64,000 nt of DNA from Batillaria attramentaria (GCA_018292915.2 JACVVK020000214.1:898501-962500); one strand, 5' to 3'; shown: positions 23,619 to 34,048, counted from the stretch's first letter. The notes: generated by a model not told the origin, from the sequence alone. Translations and numbers: made by a program.

Positions 23619-26091
23619 AGCCAGAAGAAAATTTTCTGCCATCGACAGACAATAAAGTTGAATTGAATTGAATTGAATTGAATTGAATTGAATCGCTCCT
23701 ACTATACATAGATAATGAGCCTGGGGTGCCATAAAAAATATACAAAAAAAAATTAGAAAATTCACTGCAGCCGTTATCGTCAGTTGACCTCGAAAATTTG
23801 TACTCAAAGCACATTTCCTCTACACAAGCCACACGCCTCACAAACATCGCAGAAAAGGCACACGCGCACTGACACAAAACTGTATCAGCGTCAGTTTGCC
23901 GACGTCATGTTTGATTGACGTGATGCTGGCTGTCACGTGGACAATATCGGGGATAGACTCTCAACGTTCCTTCACTCGCACATCAAGCACACCCTCAAAT
24001 ACCCTCACTCAAGAAGACACGAAACGGGACGTTCACAATCTCTCATACGACATTTATTGACAAAAAGCCCCCTACTCCCGTTCCTAAACACGGTCACACC
24101 CAATCACTCACGCAACCACGCACCGCCTCCCACCTTTCCCCCTACCCTGGTTCTCATTCACGCATCAGTCATACACTCACCCGCATACACCCCTCTCCAA
24201 GCACTCTTACCCTAACAATCTAAACTAAACTAAACTAAACTATACAATGGCGACTCTAGTCGCTGGGGGAAACAAACAATCAAATGGACAAATATAAATA
24301 TATGTAACAACACAAATGACGGCCTTCCGATGTCAAAGCACAGTCTAGTGGTAACCAGCTGGTCCTAAAGTTCACGCCCGTGCGTAACAGCCTCCTCTAC
24401 CCACCTCGCGTACCCAGAGCCAACACCCCAACACACTCACGACCCGAAGCTGGAGCTCCAGTGAGGCGTCGACTGAGCGGAACCGGCTGAGTGAGCAAGT
24501 GGTCCGGTGCTGAGCTGTGGTCCAGTCCGTACGCCGGGGCAGCGCAGTTCGCAGGGTGAAGGAACAGCCCTGGTCTTCTTGAGCTCAGGTAACGCTGACT
24601 TTGGGCAGCGCGGAGACCCTCAGAGCGTGAAGCCACCGAGACACGGTCCAGGAGCCGCGGACTTCGAGCAGCACGGAGACCCTCGGAGCATGGAGTTGCC
24701 CGCAGACAAAATGATACGGTCCTGATACGATACGGTCCTGAAGACAAGGACGACTGTATAAGTACACGTAGATGAACGGGTAGTGTGGGGGTTGGTAAGT
24801 AGAACTAGGTACAAAGGTAGGTACGAGGGAGGCAAACGGGCTCAGAGCTGACTGTGAACACTCACTACTGGAGAACATGACCATAGGCGAAAACGGTCAT
24901 ACTATAATTTATGGTTACAGGTATATTCTATCAAATAAACAGGGACAAACTAAACCCAGAAATAGAAGTACCCACCCGATAAATGACAATAAACACAAAA
25001 GACGAGTTCTCATATAACTTAAACTAAAACTAGAACACTGAATCACAAACGCATTCACTCAGCACGAGAGCAGTCGCACATAGCAACGTGACCTTCCCCA
25101 CCCGTGACCGAGGACACCCGTCTGAGCGAGAAGCGTTTACACGAAAAATAACGTGACCCAGCGTCTACCTAAACAATGTACTGCTAACGAAACAATAACA
25201 ACAACAAAAAAACCCAAAAACAAACAAACAAAAAAACAACTAGAATATAACCAACATAACTATATATATGACTTACGAGCCTACACTGCGAGGGTAGAAG
25301 CCCCAGACGAACTAAATACATATATATTCATGTTAAAGTACATACCAAAACGACCGGTGCGTATAACAGAAGGCTTGGACAATCACGAAAGACAACGGAG
25401 ACGCCAGGAGAAACCTAGCCGCGGCGGAATACCCTCACCGCACGACCCGCAACGAAGTGGGACAAACACAGTCAAGGTTAGACTGCAAAAGTGGCTGGCT
25501 ATAGTCCGACGTAGAGACGTCCAAAAAATTTCAGAGCAAGCTCCCGTAACAACACAAACATACAGTTAAATACCGAAAACGCAGAAGTGAACTCTGATTC
25601 AGTTCTACGGCTCACGCGTTCACCGAGCGCACGGGGAAAAAAGGGGATAACGCGGATCCACACCAAACACGCATGAACGAAACCCCCTTCCCCACCCTTT
25701 AACTACACTAAAAACGGAGATACACACACACATTCACCCCTCACTTTCCACACACTGGACGTGCACGCACTCCTACTGCAGCAACCCACGTGTTAAACGT
25801 CATACAAAAAGGGGGAAGAACGGGGCAAACTAGAGTTCACGAGTTGGAATTCCGAAACAACCCCACACTCTAAACATATCCACCCCCCAACCTCCGTGAC
25901 ACTGGCATTTCTTGGGGGTGTGTCGTCACTTTTCGGAAGTTCTCTATTTGTAGACGGGGAAAGCGGGAGTTTCATTGATGTAGTGAGCTTTGTTTTTCCC
26001 ACTGACTCTCACTCAATAGCATAGTAGAGTGAGAGAACACCACATAGGTACGTCTCAATGGAGCACTTGCACAAACGCGGCTTGCGCAAGT

Positions 26092-26149
<58 letters not shown>

Positions 26150-26466
26150 GCGCGCGTATGTCTGTGTGTGTCTGTGTGTGCGCGCGCGCAGCAGACATAA
26201 CACATAGTGAAAAAACGTTCGCCGCGCAGACTTGTCTGTTAAACACATTGAGCCGGTATAAATTCGATCTTCACACTGCGCAGTAGCAACACTTCAATTT
26301 TCATGAGGCTGCTTTCATTGCAAGAATTGTATCCGAGTCAAAGTTATTACGTCAAATGTATTATGCGTCATCCCAATGAGGAAAAACGTCATAGATTTCA
26401 AAGAAAACAACTTGACGTCTCTCTTCCAAAACCAAGATTGGTTTGACAAGCCCGGTCAGTTGTTTC

Positions 26467-26499
<33 letters not shown>

Positions 26500-26501
26500 T
26501 G

Positions 26502-26560
<59 letters not shown>

Positions 26561-29500
26561 CGGATACGTGGCATTACAAAAGAACGACCGTGACGACAGC
26601 AGGTGATTAAATGGAAACAACATATTGGGCTGGTGGCCATCTTGTTATGTGTGTGATACATGTACCTGAATTGAGTTCACTTGTTTACCTAGTAGTCAGT
26701 GTATGAGTTAGTTCACATTCTTACTTGTCAATTCAAGGAGGCAACATCTCTGGTACTTGCTGTTGTGGTTTCTGCATTTTTCACCTTTGTCACCCTGATG
26801 AGGTATGTACTGGTACTTGTGTATTGCAACAGAAATATTGCGATAGCCAGTAAAGTTTATCTTTTGTAAGTCAGCTGTTTTATTCATGTGACAGGTTTTT
26901 TGGTTTCACTGGTAGTGTTCACACGTATTCTGAATTATCACACTCCAGAGGTATTTATTGTAAGTCTTTTTGGATGAAAGTCTATAAGTTATATATGAAG
27001 TGTATGAGTATTGTGATGTTGCTGAATGATGGCGACGTGCATTCTGTATTTTAACGATACTGTACACTACTTGTTTGCAGGGTGATCAGCTGGTTCAGTG
27101 ATTCGCCGTTTGATGATTTGATGATTCACTGCATGAGTTGTTTGACTGAATGAGAGGCTACGGAATAAATATGTTGGAACTGTCAGAAACTCTGTCGGTG
27201 GTCATTGGAGAGCGAAACAACGAACCCCCGTTGCTGCCGTGTAGGACACTTCCATCCCCACCAACGCTACATATGCCAGTCACAACGCGGCAAAAACATC
27301 AGCGTCATCTTTCCCCATTAAAACTTCGTTCGAACGGCCAGCCAGTTCAGCAAGTTACAGGCCGTCGATTTTTAGGTGTTATTGTTGACGATCAGCTGAA
27401 ATGAGAGGCCCAGATTCATGCACTGTGTAAACCTCTTTCGAAAAACGTATATTTACTTTCCCAGCTAAGGCACATAACTGATATACATAGCCGAAAGCTG
27501 TTTTTTAACGCACATATAACATAACATGTTTGTTATCCCTCCACTGTTTGGGACGGGTGCAGCGATGTCCATATGGCCAGACTCAATTCGCTGTACAAGA
27601 GAGCTGTTAAAATGGTTCTTCCGGAACCCCTTTCAACTAGCGAAAAATTAAAAAAAAAATCATCTTAGCCTTGAACACCAGTTTACCTACAATAAGTGTG
27701 TATTCCTACATAAAATCTTCAACGAGACAATGCCACCATATCTGGAAACTCTTTAATTTAAATCGGCGGCATGAGAGGACCTCGAGGAATGGCATCCTGC
27801 GCTTACCATTACCCCGTATTGACTTATTCAAAACAAGCCTTTCCTTCGCTGGAGCATTACAATGGAATTTTCTACCTTCACACCTGAAACAAACTATATC
27901 TACTTCTACGTTTTAAGCGTACACTCAAACAGTACCTAATGGATCGCACGTAACGTACGTTACGCGGCAACCTGTTATTTTGATTTTCTATTTTACATCA
28001 TTTCAGTATTATTAGACTCCAGAGTGCAGTCCCTTTTCGGCGGGGCGTGAAAATGTGACTGCTTACACCCAGCGCCATTTTCAAAAATGGCGAAATTTTT
28101 TTAGAAAAGCGAAGACTTGTGTGTCATATGAATCGATTTGAAACGAAGTCTTGTATATCCGACCACTTTTGGTTTGGGCAAAATCTTTGCCAGCGGACAA
28201 TTATTGTTGCGATGTGATGGCACTGTTTACGTGGTACACTGATCCAACAGGATGTGAGTAAACGGCAAGGGGGTTGCACTCTGACAGGCCAAGGTGTTGC
28301 ACTCTGCAGGCAAGTATTATTGCACGGTGCAGACGATCACGTACCTGCCTTGTGGTGGAATAAGAGACGATTACAAAAGCACACACACCCGTGCTCTAGG
28401 ACTGAATGTAATAATAGATCTGTCCATTCAGACAGAGACATGTTATGTATGTCTCTAATTCAGAAACACGCCTACGTTCACTCTGAAGACAGCCTGCCAT
28501 CACTTGCGCCATTGAGGATCCCTCTGGGTTCAAAGCTGGTCAAGGATGACATAGTGCGCGACCTTGTGTTTGAGAGCACCGAGACAATTTAGGCCCGTCA
28601 CGGTAGCGCTGTGAGCGCCATTTCCCCACTGTGCACAGAGGTACTTTCCACTGAAAGACTCTGTGCCCCAGAGAGTGCAGTATTATATCAGTGATTTGTG
28701 TTTACAAAGGTCGCACGTGTGTGTGAATGCGTTTGGACCTGATGGACGATTTTCTCTACGGTTTTGTACATAATCTTCTGTGTTAATTTTTTTTCTCTTT
28801 TATATTTTGCTCCATTTTTTCCTTAGAAGATATGTCTGTAGTATTAGCAACGGCAAGTTTGCAAACTGGCGAATTTCTGTCAAAACTTTTACCGATGATA
28901 AATAAAGTTTCTTCATCATCATCATCATCATCATCTCTCGCAATCGGCAATAAGGCAATACAGAAATAGTGTGACAGAAATATGTTGCTAGAAATGCTAT
29001 AAAAGCCAGAGGTTAGGCCGATTAAGGAAATTTTCTCACTGCCAGCTTCAATCCAAAAGTAAGATGAAGGTCACCGAAAGTATTTTCCTGTGACACACAA
29101 AATGATCACATCTTTAAAACAATGGTTACAATGAATCCAGGATACAGAAAATGTGTGGCTTATTAGGGACGTAGTTAAGAAAACAGTGAAGTATTGTGAA
29201 AACAATACAGTCACTATACTACTGATGACTCCTCCTGACTGTCATTCCCTCTCTGACATGTTGTTGTTTCCTTATACACGGTCACTGATAAATTCACTGA
29301 TTTCTCTGTTTCATATCTACTGAGGCAACGAAAAAAAAAAGGGACAAAAAACCCAGCAGACTTCAGGGCCGGATCAATTACATTTTGAGGCGGGGGGGGG
29401 GGGGGGGGGGTGTCACTGAGCGAAAGGGGCACAGCTTCCAAAAATCAAACAGGAGGGTAGCGGGGAAGGGGGGGGGGGGGGGGGCAGTGACTCATCGCGA

Positions 29501-30411
29501 ATTTGGGCAAAGACAAAATTTAATAAGACAATATCCAGTCTGCATGTAATGAACGCGCAAGGTATTAAAGTGTATTTGCTGGAACAAAACAAAACAAGAT
29601 GATCACCAGCCCAATATGTTGTTTCCATTTAATCCCCTGCTGTTGTCACGCTCGTTCTTTTGTAATGCTATGTATCGAAGAGGAGGAGTTTTCTCACAAT
29701 ATGTTATGTCTCGCGCGCGCGCACACACACGCGCGCGCGCGTTTGTGCATATGCTCCATTGGGACCTCTGTGATGTTCTCTCACTCTGTTATGCTGCTAA
29801 GTGAGAGTCAGTGGCAAAAACAAAGCCCAGCACATCGATGAAATTCCTGCTTTCCAGGTACCCAAATACAGAAATTCGGATAACCAGGTGAGACATCCCC
29901 AAGAAAGGCCAGCATTACGTCAGTCAAACAGGACGTCGGCAAAATGAAACTCATACTTTGTGTCAGTGCGCGTGCGTCTTTTCTTTGATGTTTGTGAGGC
30001 GTGTGGCTTGTGGCAGAATGTGCTTGGGGTACAATCAACTGAAGATAACAGCTGCAGTGAATGTTTCTGAATTTTTTGTTCTATGACACCAGAGACACAT
30101 TATCTACATGCAATATGGGCGATTTGAGATCTAAAATGCACTGTCAAATGAGGAACGGCTTACGTCAAAAGTATAAGAGGAACTACCTCCAAAATGTACC
30201 TCTGTTCAGAGTCCGTAGTTGTGCTGTCAACATTAAAAAAGAGAGTGATTTAAATAAATTGTACGCCTGTAAACGCGAGACAACAACTTTTCCCAAAAGG
30301 GCGATAACTCAGAAATCGACTGCTCGCTCTGACTAAAAATCTTGATTTCTTCGGAAGTTCCAAGTTTGAAGCCAGTCGGTTGACTATTTTCGGAGATACA
30401 GGCCTGGACAC

Positions 30412-30470
<59 letters not shown>

Positions 30471-32926
30471 CACTCACTGCAGCGGAGAAGTGCCTTTCTG
30501 TGCACCATGCGCGTTAGTAAAGATGACGTTATTTTTCCTATGTCACTGTCCGAGTTAGTCTTGATCATTGTCTCTGCCGAAAATGCAAGCGGCGTTCGTT
30601 TGTTCCACAAAAAGTTGACTTTGAACATAGAAAAATTAGCCCGTCTTATAATGTTGTTTCCATTACTATGGAAACTACATTAAAAAAAAATTGAAAAAAC
30701 TGCCCTTACATTTGATCAGTAGCATTGCCGTCTCATTGTGACTAGCCCCTGGTGCCTCACAGCGAATGAGGCCAGCGTCCTGACAACCCACAGCAGGAAA
30801 GGTGTAGTTGACCTGTCCACTGCTGTAGATGCTGCCTTCCATCTCTACCCCGTGTCTGTCCAACAGGCGGGCAGTGACAGGAGGGTAGCCCTCATCCCAG
30901 GTACACAGGATGTCAACAGTAGTGTTCTGGTCTACAGGAGACGTCACGCTGTTGTCACCAGCCATCATGGACAGACTTGTCACGCTGGCAGCAACAGGTT
31001 CTGTAAACGTTGAATAGAAGTACGATGTGGTATTGTAAGGTTCCAGGTCTTACTCCTATTACAATTATGGCATACACCCGTGTATACTAAAAGGTTTGAA
31101 AAGATTTTGAGATGTTCTGTCCGACGAACATAGACAGACCTGTCACGCTGGCACCAGCAAATTCTGTTACAGCCGCAGTACTACCGAAATTGTGAAGAAA
31201 TACACGTTTCTCCGTTGAGATTCTGTTTGCGTTTTCTTATCCTGGTCGAAATTGCTCTCTCTTGAATTTTTGGCCAGGAATGGATTTTGTTTTTGACAAT
31301 GAGTTATTACTATGAAATTATCAATAGAATTATTGATTAAATGTAATCCTTATACCTATAAGTACTGTTTCCGTGGTGCCGACTGTTAAAGTAGCTGACA
31401 AATGAAGAAAAAAATACACACCACTTAGCACATTGTTCGTTGACTCTCAAACTGAAGCTGGTCATATGCTATAAAACGAGACTTTGTAAAAACACAGGAC
31501 AAACATTTAAAGTACATACAAAATTTATTCGTCATTTTTATGTCATTATGTCATTTTTATGCCATTATTTGATACTTACTTTCTGGAACTGTCAGGCAGA
31601 TTTCCATGTACCCAGACCCAGCGTCATTGGATACACTGAGGTTCCACCGGCCTTCATCCTCTGACGTCACACTGTCCAGACGGACGGTCAACAGTAGGTC
31701 AGGTGGGGTGCCGGTTACAGACAGTGACCTTGACACGAACAACTCAAGGTATGAACAATACTGATTTTGTGGTTTTTTTTTTTGTTTTTTTGTTCAGTAT
31801 CCCTTACGGAGAACATAATAGGCTTATCAGTTGAACCTAACTGTGTGAGGCCTTTTCATAGTAGAAACGCACACCCTCTCACTCAGACGTACTATTCTGT
31901 TTCATGGATTTAATAATGGTCAATGGATGAGCCTGTGTGAAATACCGCCCAGTCTGTGGCTATTTACAGCATCCACCCTATTTAGTCTTTTCACCTGTGT
32001 ACGTGAAATGCACGTAAAGATACCTCAGACAGTCTTTTGTGTTTCCAGATTGTCCGGACTTCAGGTGGGTGAGGTGGCAGGTGTTAATTTGAGCCGTGTG
32101 AGTACGGATGGCGAAACTCACGTTAACACTGTCACCAGGAACGTTGAACTCCGAATTCTGGTCTTGGAGTATCGATGGGGGGCCTGAAAAAACCGACAAA
32201 AATGGTGCCGTGAAATTTTTTAAAAACTAAATTCAAGACAGCTTGTCAATGCAAACGTCGCACCACAAAACATTTTCTTGAGAACGGTGGGTATTTTTAG
32301 GTGGTTTCTAAAAGTCCCAGGTCTATCAGTAATTACAGACTTTTAGTGAACGTTTCTGTCTTAGGATGGCAGCCATGTAAATGTAACTTCACTCACACAC
32401 AATTGCACTTGTGGAAGTCACTATAATGGTCAGCTGACACTTACATTTAACAAGAAGTGTCTCAGTCTTATTGTGACTAGCACCTGGTGCCACACAGTGA
32501 ATGAGGCCAGCGTCCGTGCATTGAATGTTGTCGAATGTGTAACTGGTTGTTGTCAAACTGCCAGCAGTAGATGTTTCCGCTACCAATACAGTCACTAGTT
32601 CTCTGGTCAAACTCATCTGACGACTGTGAATGAGCTGTGCTTCAAGCGGCGGGTTTCCTCTGTCCCAGGTACATGTGATGTTCAGCCGACGGCCTGGTTC
32701 CAGTGGCCTCGATGGCTCAGATGTTGGTGGCGCAAGCGTTAGGTTGTTTACCTCTGCAGGATCTACGTACAAAGTAAAATCTACTGAAAACTCGTCTGGA
32801 AGCGCCAGTGATCAACAAACAACAGAGACCATCGTTAACGCGTGTGTGGGCGTGATAGCAATTGTGTAAAAGCCATGCGACACATGTATGTGTTATATTC
32901 ATACTGATCACTGTCTGTGAAAATAG

Positions 32927-33000
<74 letters not shown>

Positions 33001-33636
33001 ATTAGAGAAAGAGAGAGAGCGTTCCTTACAAGTAATGTTGAAGGATACAGTCGTGTCGCCAAACATGTCACTCCTCCACGTCCATCTACCGCTGTCTGAT
33101 CGGAGGACTGTTTTAGTTAATGTAATGATACCGTTGTCTTCACAAATGCAAACAGAAGTGTTGAATTTCAAGCATTTCCCGTCTGCGATTTCAACCTTAC
33201 ATATTCGAATGGAGGTTACACCTTTTCGATTTGATGATCTCCAAACATCGATTTTTCCCTTTCCATTACTGTCGCACCTCACATTCGATAAGGTGAAAGG
33301 AAGGGCAATTCTTTCGTTCTCAGCAGCCGTAAATGCTAGCGAGCCATTCAGTGTCGGGAATTTGAGTGTTGCACCTGCACAAAAACCGAAAGTGGCGTTC
33401 AAAGCAAACGGCGACGATAGAGGATATTAATATTGCGTTATAACACGTTATCCGAACATCAATGCAAGATTTTGTTTGTGGTTTGGATCGTTGTCAGATC
33501 AACTTCTTGTCACATATATCAGCAGCAGGGGAAGAACCGAAGGTTGATACTTACATGTCTCTGTGGAACTAGCTGGTGTCAAAAACAGCGAGAATAGTGT
33601 TATCAAACAAAGATGCTGCTTTTGCGGCAGATCCAT
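17774..33636 (-). CDS. Gene 1: IgSF transmembrane receptor, complete 11-exon model
   Basis: Eleven exons on the minus strand join in frame into 2,280 coding bases (759 residues plus stop). Order: signal peptide (1-27), V-like Ig (28-142), Ig-A (143-248), Ig-B (249-351), second Ig-A (352-448), second Ig-B (449-558), transmembrane exon (about 559-586) and cytoplasmic tail (587-759). Every intron is GT-AG. Introns between domains are phase 1; the two inside Ig-B domains are phase 2, the usual layout of shuffled Ig exons. It should be a type I plasma-membrane receptor. The tail has a basic RRRRHRH patch and tyrosines 626, 660, 683, 743, 746 and 751. Architecture resembles invertebrate IgSF immune or adhesion receptors, but I do not recognise an orthologue. 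Intron 6 (about 10 kb) is filled with mobile elements. Exon borders are read by eye from splice motifs, phase and paralog similarity; no transcript was available. Confidence 0.88.
18575..18742 (-). CDS. Gene 1 exon 10: membrane-proximal cytoplasmic tail
   Basis: The exon (168 bases, phase 1-1) begins GRTISRRRRHRHQ, a basic juxtamembrane patch, then acidic and proline-rich sequence (SAHFYMEVPDSPPPSDEDD). Y626 lies in YMEV, a possible SH2-type docking site by motif only. The donor is G|GTAATT. Confidence 0.83.
18918..19089 (+). mobile_element. SINE A with target duplication, in gene 1 intron 9
   Basis: A full-length SINE A between 12-base duplications CTCTACCATCAC (18906-18917 and 19090-19101). 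It lies inside the intron between the transmembrane exon and the tail, in opposite orientation to the gene. Confidence 0.9.
19420..19483. repeat. (TG)n microsatellite in gene 1 intron 9
   Basis: About 64 bases of TG alternation on the plus strand, roughly 70 bases beyond the weak exon 9 donor; CA repeats in the transcript. Confidence 0.95.
19552..19635 (-). CDS. Gene 1 exon 9: transmembrane segment
   Basis: The exon (84 bases, phase 1-1) encodes one hydrophobic helix (residues about 565-584, glycine-rich then VIITIVCI) followed by the stop-transfer residues RK. The donor is weak (AAAAG|GTTTCT) but is the only one in the right phase. If unspliced, translation stops two codons later at TGA, giving a membrane form without a tail. 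Confidence 0.82.
19899..20047 (-). CDS. Gene 1 exon 8: second half of Ig-B domain 2
   Basis: The exon (149 bases, phase 2 in, phase 1 out) encodes a peptide with LLGTPPDLVLLVRL and EGQWQLNLTNEEGTGY, parallel to exon 5. It was found by homology and phase, with a TTTGTTTCAG acceptor and G|GTATGT donor. Confidence 0.87.
20403..20583 (-). CDS. Gene 1 exon 7: first half of Ig-B domain 2
   Basis: The exon (181 bases, phase 1 in, phase 2 out) opens CAPKFLNPHFNEI. VRTHTNEFSHC aligns with IRTHTAQINTC of exon 4. The acceptor TTTTCCAG and donor AG|GTGAGT are both strong. Confidence 0.88.
20682..20766. repeat. (TC)n(AC)n microsatellite before gene 1 exon 7
   Basis: TC then AC tracts about 100 bases upstream (transcript sense) of the exon 7 acceptor. 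Confidence 0.95.
20916..21001 (+). mobile_element. SINE B head, truncated
   Basis: Only the tRNA-like first 85 bases remain (to GCGGGATTTTT), then a family 1 element starts at once, so the SINE was cut by that insertion or a rearrangement. Confidence 0.85.
21001..23236 (+). mobile_element. Family 1 repeat, copy 6 (5' part, split by a nested retroposon)
   Basis: The 5' palindrome variant (GTTACCATAGTAATGG) and both internal units are present. The second unit is interrupted at 21652-22590. The copy ends at AACACCACATAGGTC without its 3' part. It lies in gene 1 intron 6. Confidence 0.8.
21652..22590 (-). mobile_element. Retroposon R nested in family 1 copy 6
   Basis: A 939-base insertion with a perfect 14-base target duplication GGGTTTCTTAATGA (21638-21651 and 22591-22604). 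On the minus strand it begins GGCCCCATGGGCTCGCC and ends in an (ACTC)n tail, as expected of a LINE- or SINE-type retroposon. No ORF was recognised. Copies also lie at 45435-46373 and, split, at 45208-47385. Confidence 0.88.
23237..23691 (+). mobile_element. Probable LINE 3' tail with (GAATT)n end
   Basis: Non-coding sequence with a long GT tract (23563-23618), then GACAATAAAGTTGAATT and six or so GAATT units: an AATAAA plus short tandem tail, typical of LINE 3' ends. Confidence 0.55.
23692..26648 (+). mobile_element. Family 1 repeat, copy 7 (3' part, split by a TG...CA element)
   Basis: It starts at AATCGCTCCTACTATACATAG, is interrupted at 23931-25901, and resumes to the normal 3' end GGAAACAACATATTGGGCTGG. 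Confidence 0.8.
23931..25901. mobile_element. 1,971-bp TGTCACG...CGTGACA element (solo LTR-like)
   Basis: The insertion starts TGTCACG and ends CGTGACA, with a 5-base duplication CTGGC on each side (23926-23930 and 25902-25906). The empty site is seen in copy 6 (GATGCTGGCATTTC near 23083). TG...CA ends and a 5-base duplication suit an LTR retrotransposon, but no gag-pol is visible; a solo LTR or non-coding derivative is inferred. The sequence is A- and C-rich with no convincing ORF. Confidence 0.7.
27150..28936 (+). pseudogene. Decayed LINE with 3' UTR and (TCA)n tail
   Basis: Frameshifted plus-strand pieces resemble a LINE RT thumb and end: RRFLGVIVDDQLK, then LFKTSLSFAGALQWNFLPSH. A long non-coding part follows and ends AATAAAGTTTC plus (TCA)n at 28903-28936. 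The same 3' end recurs at 36760-36840. It lies in gene 1 intron 6. Confidence 0.75.
29598..30682 (-). mobile_element. Family 1 repeat, copy 8 (short single-unit form)
   Basis: An inverted, more diverged copy of 1.08 kb from CCAGCCCAATATGTTG to the palindrome at about 30653-30678. It has one internal unit, not two. It ends about 28 bases from the gene 1 exon 6 donor. Confidence 0.8.
30710..31000 (-). CDS. Gene 1 exon 6: Ig-A domain, second copy
   Basis: The exon (291 bases, phase 1-1) has Ig cysteines in LCTWDEGYPP and DAGLIRCEAPGASHN, ending LLIKC. It parallels exon 3. Its donor lies about 28 bases from the end of a family 1 repeat, so the 10-kb intron 6 begins almost directly in mobile DNA. 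Confidence 0.9.
31580..31728 (-). CDS. Gene 1 exon 5: second half of Ig-B domain 1
   Basis: The exon (149 bases, phase 2 in, phase 1 out) encodes SLSVTGTPPDLLLTVRL and then the F-G strand motif EDEGRWNLSVSNDAGSGY. It is exactly as long as exon 8 and similar throughout, so the Ig-B domain is also duplicated. The donor A|GTAAGTAT is strong. Confidence 0.87.
32024..32183 (-). CDS. Gene 1 exon 4: first half of Ig-B domain 1
   Basis: The exon (160 bases) enters in phase 1 and leaves in phase 2. It opens CPPSILQDQN and contains VNVSFAIRTHT and two further cysteines. The donor was placed at AG|GTATCT because it restores the same Cys-to-GTPPDL spacing as exons 7-8. A second donor (G|GTGAAA) lies 3' but would not match the paralogous junction. 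Confidence 0.78.
32445..32762 (-). CDS. Gene 1 exon 3: Ig-A domain, first copy
   Basis: The exon (318 bases, phase 1-1) encodes a single Ig domain with first cysteine in ITCTWDRGNPP and second in DAGLIHCVAPGASHN, ending LLVKC. Exon 6 of this gene and exon 3 of gene 2 share the CTWD-x-G-x-PP and APGASHN-x-T motifs, so this domain type was duplicated within the gene. Confidence 0.9.
32930..32999. repeat. (AC)n tract behind gene 1 exon 2
   Basis: About 70 bases, read as GU repeats in the transcript, starting some 30 bases downstream of the exon 2 donor after a CU-rich stretch. Gene 2 has the equivalent at 1657-1762. Confidence 0.95.
33030..33374 (-). CDS. Gene 1 exon 2: V-like Ig domain
   Basis: One phase 1-1 exon of 345 bases holds a whole Ig domain. 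It opens with a Cys formed across the splice junction, has several more cysteines, and carries the late-strand motif LRSDSGRWTWRSD, a variant of the D-x-G-x-Y/W signature. N-glycosylation sites NGS, NTS and NIT are visible. The donor (T|GTAAGG) is followed by CT-rich and then long GT-repeat sequence. The gene 2 counterpart (1772-2113) shares FPTLN, LRSD and WTWRSDMF. Confidence 0.9.
33555..33636 (-). CDS. Gene 1 exon 1: signal peptide
   Basis: The exon encodes 27 residues starting MDLPQKQHLCLI, with a hydrophobic core (CLITLFSLFL) and small residues (PASS) before a likely cleavage site. An in-frame TAA lies nine bases upstream of the ATG (33643-33645), which supports this start. The donor is T|GTAAGT, phase 1. 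The same 82-base exon occurs in gene 2. Confidence 0.87.
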
Positions 33637-33780
33637 GAGCACTTACAGCAACACAATCCAACTTGTATTCAGCCTGAGGATATAGGTCTGAACTGCTGCT
33701 AAGTGATTCTATATCATATAAGCGAAACCGAGAAGAGGGTTTGTATATGTCTGTTTCAATGTTTCCTTGTAAGCATAGGG
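33637..33780 (-). promoter_or_regulatory. Gene 1 5' UTR / proximal promoter candidate
   Basis: Upstream of the ATG is a stretch resembling the one upstream of gene 2 (11085-11220). Both contain an ACAAACCCTC-x-TCTC-x-GTTTC core at about 90-130 bases from the ATG. Conservation between paralogs full of unrelated insertions suggests 5' UTR or core promoter. No TATA box was assigned. Confidence 0.5.
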
Positions 33781-34045
33781 AAATTATGATATTGTATTTG
33801 CTGTCAGTGACACGAAACATGATGCACAGTACTAAGACACGCACTTTCAAAAGCAGACGCAAACAACAACAACAACAAATTGAAAATGTAGTTCAAGTCT
33901 CTGCAAGCCCACTATAAACTTTGTGTGTTTGTACATCTCTCATACAAAGACTAATTTATAGATCCACAATCATAACTGTCTGAAAAACTAAAAGAGGGAA
34001 TTAACCTTAATTAACCCGTGCCATATTTAAACCCAAACGTCAGCC

Positions 34046-34048
<3 letters not shown>

